This document shows, piece by piece, positions 25,585-36,673 of a DNA stretch of 64,000 nt. A model generated the notes under the pieces. That model was not told the DNA's origin. It ran no database searches and saw only the letters and a program-made list of their open reading frames with translations. Numbering within the stretch: the first letter of the stretch is position 1; each line of letters begins with the position of its first letter. The position numbers and the translations under genes are program-made. Source of the DNA: Buxus sempervirens (taxonomy: Eukaryota; Streptophyta; Magnoliopsida; Buxales; Buxaceae); the NCBI GenBank assembly GCA_947561395.2, contig OX387192.1, positions 6,918,221 to 6,982,220 on the forward strand. Direction: 5' to 3'.

Positions 25585-28500
25585 TTACAAAGATGTGTTT
25601 AAAATTTCAGAACATATACGGTCAAAGGACTCTTGGGCAGATTGTTTTTCTTCTTCCAGAGTGGACCGAAGCAAAAAGGAACCTCGAGCCAATTCTATTT
25701 CTGATTCCAGCTCACGGGCAATTTCGTTGCACTGACGGGTCTTTTCCTTCATAGCATCATCAGCAACTTCATTAGTACGAAGGAGTTCCTCCTGTTGATT
25801 TACGAGTTCAAACCTCTTAGACTGCAACTTTGCAATATGATGGTCAAGATCCGCAATATTACCATCTATGGTGTTCACACGGTGGACCATTTCCATATAC
25901 TGATAATGACAAGCCTCACGTTCACTCTTAAGTTGTTGCAAAAGTTGATATCGGCCATTAACAAAATCGGCCGCATTGGTTATTTCATGTATCTTGGCTG
26001 AATGATGGTCAAAAACAACTTTATGAGAATAAAGGAGAAAGTCGAGAGAACACCGATTTTACGTCAGAAGGCACCGAAGGAATATCCTTAAGCTCTGCTG
26101 CCAATGCCACCAAATGAGTAAGAGTTTCCTCCGAAATTCCGACTATGCCCGGAGCAAGAAGGCGGATAATCTCTAACCGAATACTTCTTGAAGATAAAGA
26201 GGAGGGATCAGGAGAACTGCCCGACAGAAAATTGGACCAAACGTCATTTAACATCACACCCAATCGCCCTCGCCCGTCATAAAAAAGAAGCCCGGCGTTA
26301 GGAACAGATCCTGGAGCAAGAGATGAACTGGTGCTCCCTAATTCAACGAGCGCTTGCCTCGACCGGTCAAAGTCATCTTCCGCTCTTATGGCAGAAGAAC
26401 CTGGGGGGATATCGGTCACAGCAGAAGGACCCGAGGGAATGTGAGTCCCAATAGAAGCAGTAGACGTAGTGATTTCAGCTATCTGAGGGGCAGCCTCCTG
26501 TTCATACCCCGGAGGCAGTTCTGGAGAAGAACCTCTCTCTGAAGAATCTCCTCGAGGAGAAAAATGTTCCTGACCTTCAGGAAGTGCTAAAGGAACTTCA
26601 CCAATGGCACTACCAAGAGAATCCATTGGTTCGATAGGATCGGCGAAATCGGCCGGGTCCAAAACAGACATAGGATCAACAACTGGATCCGAAGAAGATT
26701 CCATAACATTGGAAGAAAGAGTGACCAGACCCGAGGAACTTGAAACCTAGGGAAATAGCGTGTCAAGAGAAAAGACAAAAGAAGAAAAATGAACAACGAG
26801 AAATCTATAAGATTCAACACCTTCCTAGGACGCCGTCGTAATGGGATGTCATCGGGGTCTTCATCTGGATCAATCGGCAAGGCAGGGCATTCTGGCGATA
26901 AAGCATCATCATGATCCTCTGCCAATTCCCTTGGAGGAGAAGTATAAGCTTCCAAAGCTAAAGACAGTACTTCACCTGGTGGCCGAATAACCGAATTAAT
27001 ATCACATAAATTGGAAACAGGGAAGAGGAGAATATACCTTCTTGGATCGGTGCAGGCAAAGACTCGAGCAGACCCAATTTTTCAAGATAATAATCGGCCG
27101 GATGGCAGCAGATTCCACTCCAGAAAGAACCCCACCATACATGAAAATCAAAGCGGCAACTATCATGAGGAGGAAGAAAGGGAAGACGAAAATCGACAGC
27201 AATTGTCCTATAACTCTCTTCCATTCGAGCAGCATCAACTGCAGTGACAGACAGTCGTTCAATGGAGCTGGTGTTAATGGTAAACAAACCATCCATATCA
27301 AGCAAGGGGATCCTCTGGTCACATTGGAATTACCGACCTACACAATTCGGTAAATAGACTTCGAATCCCGGTTTCTTGTTGATTGACTTCACAGCATAAT
27401 TCAAATTCCGAGCTATCAGAAAGCTGGCCCAGATAAGATGTTGAGCATTGGTTATATCATCCACCATAGAAAGGAAACTGGGAGCATTAGCAGAAACTTT
27501 GAAAGGAGGTTTGGGGAAATGACGAAGACCAAAAAAGAAAAGAAAGCATTCAGAAAAGGAAAGGACAACAGGAGTCGCGGCCAAACAGGCGTGACCACCA
27601 AACTCGGGAGGCACATTAGGAGGATTCGGCACCCGAGTATAAAACTTGGATGGAAAATAGTGATAAGCCCAAAATTGGAGAAACCACAACGGTCCCCTAG
27701 GAGTCTAAAGGGTGCCATGGATAAATTCCTGAAGTGAACGGTATAAGACCGACAAAAAATATGGAGTAAGAGCGATTTCATACTCACCCAGAATAAGCTT
27801 AACCAGTGAATAGTATTCTCTGGTAACCGCTTGAGCTTTGGAGCAGAATACGAAATTACAGAAGAAGTAAAGAAGGAAGTAGAAGTGTTACACATCATCC
27901 TCGTAATCTGGAGGTTGAAACTTCGCACAGTCCTTGATATAGGACCGATAAGAAGTACAGATTGTATCCGTCTGTTGAGGTTTACTTCCTGACAAAACAA
28001 TCCCTTTCTGCCGCAAGGATCCCGCCTTCTTAGAGGGTTTTTTCTCCTTCATAGGGGGTTGCTTCCTTTTCTTTACCACCTCTTTGCCCTTCTCACCTAC
28101 TTCCACCAGAGGTAAATGCCGGTAATTCTGGAGATCTGCCATGCCGACCCGGACCTCATGACCAGTTGCGAGGAAGTCGGTAATGAAGCAAACATCCATG
28201 ACAGTGGAGGTCATCAGCCCGCAGGGAAAGTTGAAAGTATTGGTCTGGGCATTCCAGAATAAACTCATGGAATAGAGAAGCTCGCAATTCAAAGGAATAG
28301 AGCAACAAGAAAAATGGATCATATCATAAATACCAGTTTTACGCCAAATAACTGCAAAACGCTCTCTCATCCTGTCGACCCAGGCTACCCATTTAGGATA
28401 AACGGTCGGCCAACTCCGAAAACGGGAAGATTTATTGAAATTGATCCCTTCAGTGAAAAGTAAGGGACCCCTCACTCGTTTAGTCGGGGCATCCAAAGAA

Positions 28501-28616
28501 GCATCACGAGCACAAAGGAAGGGACCAACAGATAACGAGCCATCGAAAACTTCGACCGTAAAAGTATAGCATATGATATTACCCACCATTGAAGAAAAGG
28601 GAAGAAGAGAAGACAA
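25585..28616 (-). pseudogene. Antisense gene 2 of element A: second, more damaged plant mobile domain gene
   Basis: A paralogue of antisense gene 1 lying upstream of it on the same strand. Exon 1 runs 28616-27038, intron 27037-26958 (AAG|GTATAT...TTTAG|), exon 2 26957-26821, intron 26820-26747 (AAG|GTGTTG...CCCTAG|), exon 3 from 26746. Both splices keep frame, and the first intron has the same phase (1) as the intron of gene 1. PMD blocks are recognisable: WPTVYPKWVAWVDRM, FPCGLMTSTVMDVCFITDF, and GPLWFLQFWAYHYFP near 27690. In-frame stops fall at 27888-27890, 27705-27707 and 27330-27332. A frame change near 26040 is needed to reach the C-terminal coiled-coil-like part ending at 25585. A lysine-rich segment (KKRKQPPMKEKKPSKKAG) near 28050 may be a nuclear signal. 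Probably no longer functional. Confidence 0.7.
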
Positions 28617-28660
28617 ATAGCCGAAAGAGACAAGGAAAGTGAAAATTTCGGCTGCAGTAC

Positions 28661-28667
28661 TTTATAA
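28661..28667 (-). promoter_or_regulatory. Candidate TATA box for antisense gene 2
   Basis: The minus strand reads TTATAAAG about 45 bp upstream of the ATG at 28616, between that gene and the 3' LTR. This would let the antisense gene be transcribed independently of the LTR. Motif evidence only. Confidence 0.35.
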
Positions 28668-28810
28668 GCAAGGTGGAAGATGAAACCCGAAAATTCTCAT
28701 CATTTCGATCGTGGAAAAGTGGTGAGATCTTTCATAATCAAGCAACGGACAGATTTCAAAAAACCCAAAATACTTACTCATCACATCTGCCGATGACGGC
28801 GTAATAAGTA

Positions 28811-28823
28811 AGTAGGGGGGCAA
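28811..28823 (+). promoter_or_regulatory. Element A polypurine tract
   Basis: AGTAGGGGGGCAA directly precedes the 3' LTR start at 28824, the position of the plus-strand primer. Confidence 0.8.
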
Positions 28824-29925
28824 TGTTTACACCCTATATGACCAACGAATAAAAGAAGAACACATGGTACCTATGTGGCTTACTTAGGGCATGGCATCAT
28901 CATACGTAGGCTTTGTACAGGCCACGTTAGCATTCGCATAAACTAAGAATACAGGTAAAGCCACGCAAGCCAATACGACAAACCACATTCACAACTATCA
29001 GAAGATCGTTCCATCGGTCGTTCGAGAGTAACCTATTTACAATCATGGCCGAGCGGTTATCTGTCTATAGCAGAAGACTGAAAACGGCCAACCGCCATAA
29101 GATCGTGCAAGAGTAGGACGTTGAGCAACTGTTAAGGATCGGCTATAAAAGACCCAACTTCAAAGAACGCGAGGACACAATCCACACAACCGCAACCGGT
29201 TATAATATTATTTTGATCATCCGTGATCTTTATCCCCTCTCCTACACTGTAGTTAGAAGGATAAACTAGGATTTCTCTCACTGTTTCCAGTCGCAGTGAT
29301 ATCTTAGACCCCTCTTTACTCCGATTAACACCAGAATCCTGCCATCGGAGGGTAAGTTGAGGCCGCCCCTGACTCGCAATTCTGTGTCTACAGAATCCCG
29401 AGCAGCCGGTCCCAAGACTCACTCTGATCACGCCAGGTGACTTGTGTATTTTCGGATAAGCAGCAATCCAAGGTGAACCCCCTAAATTGGCTTTGCTAGC
29501 AGCCGCCCCCTTCCTCCTGCGCTTATACCTGATTACGGCTATAAGACCAAGACAGGCCAGTCCTGCGAGCCCTGTCAGTTTTCTTTTTACTTTTTATTTC
29601 CTTTTTTTAGGATTATCTGTTGTCACTTTCGGCCCGTCGGCCGATTTTATAATAAAGGATTTGTGTGCCATTAGTTTCTTTCGTTTTCAAACACTTACAA
29701 GAACCCAAACGAAGACCGAACCCCTAGTCTTCATATCATCGCCTGACCGATTCTATTACAGGTGACTTGCAGTACGATTGAACCGACCCCGGTTTAGATT
29801 CGGAACAGGTGCCCGGGGTCAGGGCTCGACCCGAAATCATTGTATCAAACGATACTGGCATACCCGCGTAGAGACACATCATCAACACCGACACGTGTCC
29901 ACACCAGCCCAATTTCGAAACAACA
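28824..29925 (+). mobile_element. Element A 3' LTR
   Basis: 1,102 bp, TGTTTACACCC to CGAAACAACA, followed by the target duplication ATATG. It is uninterrupted and so shows the pre-insertion state of the B target site (GGTGAACCCCCTAAATTGG near 29472). A TATAAAA box lies at 29144-29150. Confidence 0.92.
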
Positions 29926-30011
29926 ATATGTAATGGAGTAGATTAAATGTTGAGTTTCCTAGTAATAGTGTGTGTATATATATATGGTTTGATAAGTCAA
30001 TTGGGTTAGAC

Positions 30012-30400
30012 TAGGATGGCAACGGTTTGGTTTTGAAGAAAACCGAAACTACACTTACATGTGTATAATACAAATCGAAACCAAACCGAATTATTGAATT
30101 GGTGTTTTGTAGTATAAAACTGAAACCAAAATTGAACCTGAAACTGATTAATAAAAACCCAAACCAGCCCTAATGAGTTTTATTTGGTTCGTTTATCAGT
30201 CTTAACCGATAAACCAAACCATTACTAGTTAGTGGTTTGACATAAACATGGTTTGACCTTAATCTGAAACAACCAAAACTGAACTGAAACTGAGTAAGAT
30301 TTTTTAGTATCAAACCAAAACTGATTTAATAACCTAAAACCAACACTAATATATTTGGTTTGGTTTGGTTTATTGGTTTTTTAAAACCTTGCCATACACA
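30012..30400. mobile_element. Non-autonomous hAT-type MITE
   Basis: 389 bp with ends TAGGATGGCAAC and TTGCCATACACA, close to the hAT consensus TAGGG-TGGCAA. It is flanked by 8-bp direct repeats GGTTAGAC (30004-30011) and GGTTAGCC (30401-30408), with one mismatch. The interior is rich in ACCAAACC/GGTTTGGTTT words in both orientations and has no coding capacity. Confidence 0.75.
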
Positions 30401-30408
30401 GGTTAGCC

Positions 30409-30715
30409 AACATTAACCTGATCCATTGTTATACAACTATCTGTTAGTTATATATACTAGCACCGTGTGTGTGGATGAATGGTAAGGGAAGAGGTGAGAT
30501 AGAACAGTTCTACAACTACTTAAGATTTAAATGAATTGAGATTGGTATGACTATTATACCATTTATTATAAAGCTTAATAAGGGCATTTTGGAAAATTCA
30601 AGTATAATAGTTGGGACCATGACTTAAAATAAACAAATAAATCTTGCTCTTGTAGATTAAGGATGGTTCATATTGTGACCATGGAAAAGGTGTCCACTTT
30701 GAAACTAAAGACTTA
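30409..30715. other. Spacer between MITE and Harbinger-type element
   Basis: AT-rich flanking DNA with nothing recognisable. It ends in TTA (30713-30715), the target duplication of the next element. Confidence 0.5.
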
Positions 30716-32216
30716 GAGGGTGTTTGGTAATGTATTTGAACACTGTTTTTTGATTTTTAAAAACAAAAAACCTAAAACTTGTTTGGTAGTGGGAGTTTTC
30801 AAATAATTTTTCAAAAAAACGGTTGAAAAACAACCCGTTTTTTAAAACCGAAATTTTTGGTTTTAAAAAATGACGAATCGTGATTCGTTTCAATGGTATT
30901 TTTGTAATATTCTTATTTCTTCTTTTCAATAGTTTTTCCTCTCGGATGTCTTCCGCACAAAACTCCTCTTTCAGCACGACTTGACATCGAAGTTCTTCAA
31001 TCGATCAACTCTCCGAAGAAGCAGAAAAAATTTGCGGGGAAGGAGAACAAGCAGCACAGATTGGGCAGCAAATTTGACGACAATGAAAGAAGGATCAAGT
31101 CAAATCCGAAAGAGAGATGGAAGCCTTTTAGTTCGTTGGAGAATATACAAAACGAGAAAATCACACCCCATTTGAGAACACCACTGAAAAACAACAATCC
31201 AGTTCATCTGAGGATCGATAGCTTCAGAAATAATTCCTGTAGGAGTATTTTCAGTCCCATTTTCGATCCGGAGCTTGTCGCGTTCTTCGAAAGAGAACTC
31301 TCTAAAGAGGGAGAACAGATCAAAAAGATGGTTTCTACGACGCCCAGAATCCGTAATTCTTCAGAAACAATGCTTGGTTTGTTCAAGGGTGAAAATGCGG
31401 TTGTTAATTTCTACCAACCCTCTTGAGGGAAGGATTTGTGTAATGAGAAAAGCAATGAGAATGGGACGACAGAGACAGAGGAGTTTAAAACAAAGAAAAA
31501 AATGATCAATTCCGAAATAGCGAGAGAGGGGGGAAGAGGGAGAGATAGTGCGAAAGCAAGAGGGATTTGACAGTCGACTGTTTCTCCGAATAGTCGAGGG
31601 TTTTAGGGAAGAAGAAACGGAAAATTAAATTTTAGTGATATGTTTTAAAAATAATTAAAATCCAGTCTGAAATGTTATGGCTACGTTTAAGAAATATTTA
31701 TCAAAATAATTAAATTATAATGCCATTTTACTATTGCAAGACCCTGTTTCTCCAAGAAATATTTATCAAAATAATTAAATTATAATACCATTTTACTATT
31801 GCAAGACCCTATTACTCCAAGACGGACCTTATACCAATCAATCATTTTATTTATACACAAAACTAATTCTAAAATTACTTAAACATATTAATGTTAACAA
31901 AACTAAATTTAAAATTACTATTCTTAAGTAAATTAAATTGTTTAACTTTTATTACTCAATGTGAAAGGATATTGTTTTGGCGTATTGAGCTTAACTTATT
32001 TTTTGTATCGCAACATTTTTTTGTAATTTTAAAACTTAAATTGCTTTTTTATTAATTGTTACCAAACAGGTTTTTTTATCATCTGTTTCTAAAAACCTAG
32101 AAAAGAGTAATTGTTACCAAATGGGTTTTTTGTTAGCTATTTTCAAAAACCAAAAAACAGTTTGAAACATTTTTAGTTTTCAAACTGTTTAAAAAAAACC
32201 ATTATCAAACGGCCTC
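30716..32216. mobile_element. PIF/Harbinger-type non-autonomous element, 1.5 kb
   Basis: Ends GAGGGTGTTTGGTAAT and, reverse-complemented at the right, GAGGCCGTTTGATAAT (13 of 16 matching), flanked by TTA at 30713-30715 and 32217-32219. Three-base TTA/TWA duplications and GGxTGTTTGG-like ends are typical of Tourist/Harbinger elements. Subterminal regions repeat TTTGGTA/TACCAAA words. The middle is gene-like sequence (see the next entry). A 65-bp tandem duplication lies at 31689-31753 and 31754-31818. No transposase is present. Confidence 0.65.
30970..31480 (+). pseudogene. Captured gene fragment, possibly a glutaredoxin-family protein
   Basis: Coding-like sequence inside the Harbinger-type element. 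The frame open at 31061-31426 includes IFDPELVAFFERELSKEGEQ (about 31257-31316) and GENAVVNFY near 31390. The first resembles the region preceding the glutaredoxin domain in a family of long plant glutaredoxin proteins. The second resembles the first strand of that domain, after which a frame change is needed and the similarity fades. The identification is from memory of the family pattern and is moderate. No CxxC redox site is present, so the piece could not be an active glutaredoxin. Confidence 0.45.
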
Positions 32217-32219
32217 TTA

Positions 32220-33510
32220 GATAATTAAGAATCTGCTCCTTTAAGAAAAGTATTCTATTGTAATAAATATTCTTTTAGTTAAATAAGTATAATGAAAATT
32301 AAAATGAGACCAAATAAATAAATAAATAGGAAAAAAAAAGCTGAGTAAGGATCATTACTATCAATCTCCGACCAATTTCCTCTACGAGGTTTTCCTGTTT
32401 GGATTCCTCTTGGGAGCACCTGCGGACGACACGCGTCCCGCCCGTCCCACTCCTCCTCAGCCCCGCTTCAGCCGTGTTTTTAGCCGGTTCTGTTTGAGAC
32501 GCGTTCGTCGATCGGAGCCGCCTTCGAAATTTGAAACGAAGGAAGCGTATGTGAAGCGGGGTTCTGAGTTTTTGTAAACAGTTTCTCTGCAAAGCTCTCC
32601 GTCTCTGCAAAGTTAGCACTCTCGCTCTCTCTTCATCTTCTTCTCCATTCTTCACTTGCAAAACGACTGTGCTTTTATTATGCTCTGTCCTTCAAACACA
32701 AGCTTCACATTGGCTGCAATTATTCCATTATTTCACACAGTAGGAATCTCCTTCTCTTTATCTCCGATTTCTGCATTCCAATCACGAAGAAATAGGAATG
32801 TTTGATTTATTTTTATTTTGATCGAAGTGTTTCACCATTTCGATTAAGCAATAATCATCTTCTTTCTCTTCCGATTCCTCTTCTTATTTGTGTTTGAGTC
32901 TTCTATTGAACTATCTTGGACAGTTGGACTCTTACCGCCAGAAGTTTGCAGATTATGTTATTTGATAAATGCGATACATAAGTTTTGATTTACATCCTTT
33001 TTTTTTTCCTCTTTTTCAGGAGTTTGTCTGTTATTGAGTTTGCTTTATAAACAATTGGGGTTTTTATTCTTCTTCTTCTTCATTTTCAGTTTTCTTCTTT
33101 GTTATTTTTTGTTTTGTTTGTGTATGTGTGTGGGCATTTTTTACTTTTATTTCTTTTTATTTTTGGTTCTCGTGGGGTAAGAATGATATGAGGGTTCAGG
33201 ATTGTTGACAAATGTGTTTCCCCTTTCCTTTCATTTGTTTTTAATACTTTTAAATTTTTTTTTAGTGTTAATGTCTGTTTTGCTTAAACCAGAACTGCAA
33301 CTATATGTTATATGTTTGTGTTAAAGACCATTTTGATGTTCTTGAAGCTGATATCGTGAATTGTCTTGGAAGTAGTCACACCCATGATAATATATTTGTT
33401 TTTATTTGCATAGATAATGAAAATGTATCTTGGCTATCTCCATTTCTTTGTTTGGAGTACAATCTACTGTTGAGGATTTTGAAGGATTTTTGTTATTCCC
33501 TGGTGACAGA
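32220..33510 (+). promoter_or_regulatory. Upstream region, 5' UTR and leader intron of the DCD gene
   Basis: About 32340-32690 is GC- and pyrimidine-rich, like a plant transcribed leader. A long T-rich stretch (32690-33508) follows and ends GTGACAG just before the ATG at 33511, consistent with a leader intron whose acceptor is at 33508. The segment 32350-32550 is similar, in inverted orientation, to the upstream part of the farnesylcysteine lyase fragment (58600-58790). The exact start of transcription cannot be fixed. Confidence 0.5.
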
Positions 33511-36500
33511 ATGGGTGCAGGAAGGAAAACGCAGACATTCACGTTAAAGGAGCGAACCCCCACTTCCTATTCCTCATCTTCTTCGACTCCAGGGAACAGC
33601 AGTGTATCTGCTAGGAATTTGAGGAAGAGTGATCTAGGCGGCGTTATATTCGGTTGCACACACTCCACCATACAAGAATGCATGTCCAAGCTGCTGTTTG
33701 GTTAGTTCTTCATGTTCTCAGCATGTTAACAAACTTATCTTCAGCAGTTGTTATTTCCAGTTATTATTTTCCTCATCATTAGTTGCACCATCACTGTCAT
33801 AATCAATGGAGGGATGCTAGAAGCAAAACTCAGCACTTTAACCTCACCAAGAGAAAAGAAAACAAAATAAGTTATTTTGTCAATGAATTTGCATTAGTAT
33901 CTATGGTTCTGTCTTATTGCAATGTTGTCAATAATCAATATCTCATGAATAGTATTTTCTTTATGTTAGGAGGAACCTTTGGAAGGCATTTCCATCTTAA
34001 TTTTAGAAATTTTCTTGCCCATGGTCATATTATATATTTGAAATCTAGTCACCTCGACTATATTTATTTCTAACATGGTTAACTGAACTCTAGAGGCTTG
34101 TACTCTGAGTTGGGCACATACTCTCTGAAAGCCTGCTTTAATATTTGCTGATAGGTGAGAAACTTTCTGGAATTTTATTTACGTTGTATCCAATGATTTG
34201 TGGTAATATTTCTCAAATTCTTAACAGGTCTACCAGCTTTGCATTTTTCCTATGTCAAGAATATCAATCCAGATTTGCCACTTTTCTTATTCAATTACAG
34301 TGATAGGAAGCTTCATGGTATCTTTGAGGCTGCAAGTCCTGGGCAAATGAACATTAACCCATATGGGTGGAGTGAAGATGGTTGTGAGAGAACTTGGTAT
34401 CCTGCTCAGGTATTGATAAATTAATTTTCCCGTACATGGAATAGATGCTTTAATTTGGGCTTACAAACTGAATTTTGCTAAGCTCTAGTTAAGGTTTCTT
34501 CATTTGGTATTCATTAAGCTACCTGTTGCAACTTGCAATAAGGTTCGTGTACGCATCAGGATGCATTGTAAGCCTCTGCTTGAAGACCATTTCCGTCCGA
34601 TAATCAATTCAAACTACCATACAGATAACCATTTTTGGTTCGAGCTAGACCGTGGTCAAACAAGCAAGTTGATCTCCTTGTTTTCGTCTTCACCAGTTAC
34701 TGCTAATATTTCTGCCCCTCGGAATGTGCCCAAAAGGAACACTACTTTGAGAGCTTTACCTATGCCTGATGCTGATATGGCTCATAATCATCAATCCAAT
34801 AGAGTATGCAGTTCTGCCCCACCATTAAATGCAGAAAGCCAGTGGCCACCAACTTCAGGTTCTGCTATTACTGTCACACAGAATATGGTCAAGTGGAGCA
34901 GTCTTTTTAAAGCTGCACCTAAATGTGAATCCAAGAAGACCAGTGAAGATTTAGGGCATCCACCTGCAGTGGAAGTTTTTTCTCATTCAGATAAATCCAG
35001 TAAGGAGTTTTGTCCTTCAAATGTGAGTGTAGCTCCTTGTTTGGATGCAGAAAGCCAGCCATCACTGGCTTCAAAGGAAAATTATGCTCATTCAGATTGG
35101 TATGATACAAAATGGGAGCCTTCTGGGGTTGCTCCTTGTTTGGATAGAGAAAGTAAGCCACCACCTGCTTCAGATGTTGATGTTTTTCACTCAGGTTGGG
35201 ATGATGCTGAGTGGGACCCTGATACAAAATGGGAGCCTTCTGGTGTTGCTCTTTGTTTGGATGGAGAAAGTAAGCTACCACTTGCTTCAGATGTTGATGT
35301 TTTTCACTCAGGTTGGGATGATGCTGAGTGGGACTCTGATACAAAATGGGAGCCTTCTGGGGTTGCTCTTTGTTTGGATGGAGAAAGTAAGCCACCACCT
35401 GTTTCAGATGTTGATGTTCTTCATTCAGGTTTGGATGATGCTAAGTGGGTCTCTGATACAAAATGGGAGCCTCGAGGAGCCAGTCACTATTTTGATGATG
35501 AAAGTAGGCCACCACCTGCTTTGGAGGTGGATGTTTCTCATTCATCTAGTCCAGACAAGATGTGGGATATTCTTCAGTTGTGACTCCTTGTTTGGATGAA
35601 GCAAGCTGGCCACCACCTGCTTCAGAGGTAAATTTTGATATTTTTAATCAATCCAAAACAGAATCAGGGTCTTTGGGTATTGCTCATTCTTTGTTTTGTC
35701 AATGCCAGTCTTCACCAGTTTCAGTGAAAAATTTAGCTCATTCAAGTCAACCTTACGCAGAATTGGTGTCTTTGGGTGCCTGTCCTTTGGCTGGAGAAAG
35801 CAAATTAGCAAAATCATCCAATGTAGAATCAGATCAATCCAATATTGAAGGGAGCTCCTCAGGCATCATCCCTTGTCTTGATGGAAAAGCCCAAAAATTT
35901 GAAGCTCACTTGAATGTGGAGGGAATGGATAAAAGGGAAGAAGAGGGTGAATATTTGACACTTGAAGAAGTGGCTATTAAACATGAATGTTTGAAAGGTC
36001 ACACCAAAGATACAGATACCCCTTTTGTGTCAAGTGGAACACAAATCTATACAGGGAGCACTGACAGCTTTGGAGGGTAAAGATGAAGTGATATCCATTT
36101 CGTCATCTGCTCTGAAGTCCATAGTAGCTAAGGTGATTAAGAACTAGTTAACATATTTATTCCTTTTGGTTTAGATTTTGCTGCTCTTTAACTCTAACTA
36201 TTTTCCTTTTCCTTTTGGGATTATTCCTTCCTTAAACTTACTCTATGACGTGTTCATATAGTTGCTTCAAAGATTGGAAGAGCTGAAGGATTTTCAATTG
36301 GAACAAATTCATAAGACAAGTTCTCTACAGCAGAAGGTGGTACTATTATCAATCAGCTTAAATAATTTCTTAATTGAGGCTTTTCCATCATCTTAAATAA
36401 TTTATTAAGTGATGCATTTCCCCACAAAACGTTGTATTTTAATATCAGTAAAAGTTCAAGTCTTAGATACAGATCAAACATATAACTCAATGTTTACTAT

Positions 36501-36673
36501 ATTGAAGTCATATTGATTCATTTGAGAAATCTGTCACCAATTCCTTCTTTTTTTGCTCATTCCAGATAGCGGGATGGGGAGCTGCTAGTGTGATTGTTGG
36601 TAGTGCGGCAGTGAAAATACTGGGGGAAGCAAAATCTCTAGAAGAAGGGTTAAAGCCAATGGCTTCACTTTGA
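33511..36673 (+). CDS. DCD-domain (development and cell death) protein gene, two frameshifts
   Basis: Exons: 33511-33700, 34228-34409, 34543-36132, 36262-36336 and 36566-36673. All introns are GT-AG and phases agree (phase 1, then 0). Exons 1 to 3 encode a DCD domain: [20 protein letters not shown], then [42 protein letters not shown] and the [17 protein letters not shown] end. This domain is plant-specific and linked to stress and cell-death responses. The large exon continues as an acidic repeat region built of 39-residue units. Its reading frame shifts near 35570-35583 (early TGA at 35581) and back near 36040-36060, so the intact C-terminus ([12 protein letters not shown], then [12 protein letters not shown]) is reached only through a 480-base segment in another frame. 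Either this copy is damaged or the assembly has two indels. Stop TGA at 36671. Confidence 0.8.
35025..35600 (+). repeat. 117-bp coding tandem repeats in the DCD gene
   Basis: Units start near 35124, 35241, 35358 and 35475, exactly 117 bp apart, flanked by partial units. Each encodes about 39 residues around [30 protein letters not shown]. The spacing from the 35475 unit to the next is not a multiple of three (101 bp between equivalent codons). This locates the first frameshift in the repeat region. Confidence 0.85.

Larger units (their letters stand above)
3673..29925 (+). mobile_element. Element A: Retand/Tat-type Ty3/gypsy retrotransposon, interrupted by element B
   Basis: A large LTR retrotransposon with TG...CA ends and a perfect 5-bp target duplication, ATATG, at 3668-3672 and 29926-29930. 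The order is 5' LTR (split by element B), primer site, gag, protease, RT-RNase H, a second archaeal-type RNase H, integrase, two antisense genes, polypurine tract and 3' LTR. Without element B it is about 16.6 kb. The dual RNase H, the Cys/His gag motif and the long antisense-coding 3' region are typical of the Tat lineage (Retand). By eye the two LTRs differ at about 40 of 1,100 positions, mostly transitions. The sense genes carry many stops, so it is not autonomous now. Confidence 0.9.

Noticed and set aside
34919-35599. Frames of 159 (minus) and 184 (plus) codons in the DCD gene
   Set aside because: They are out-of-frame readings of the 117-bp coding repeat; the DCD frame has the homology and splice sites.
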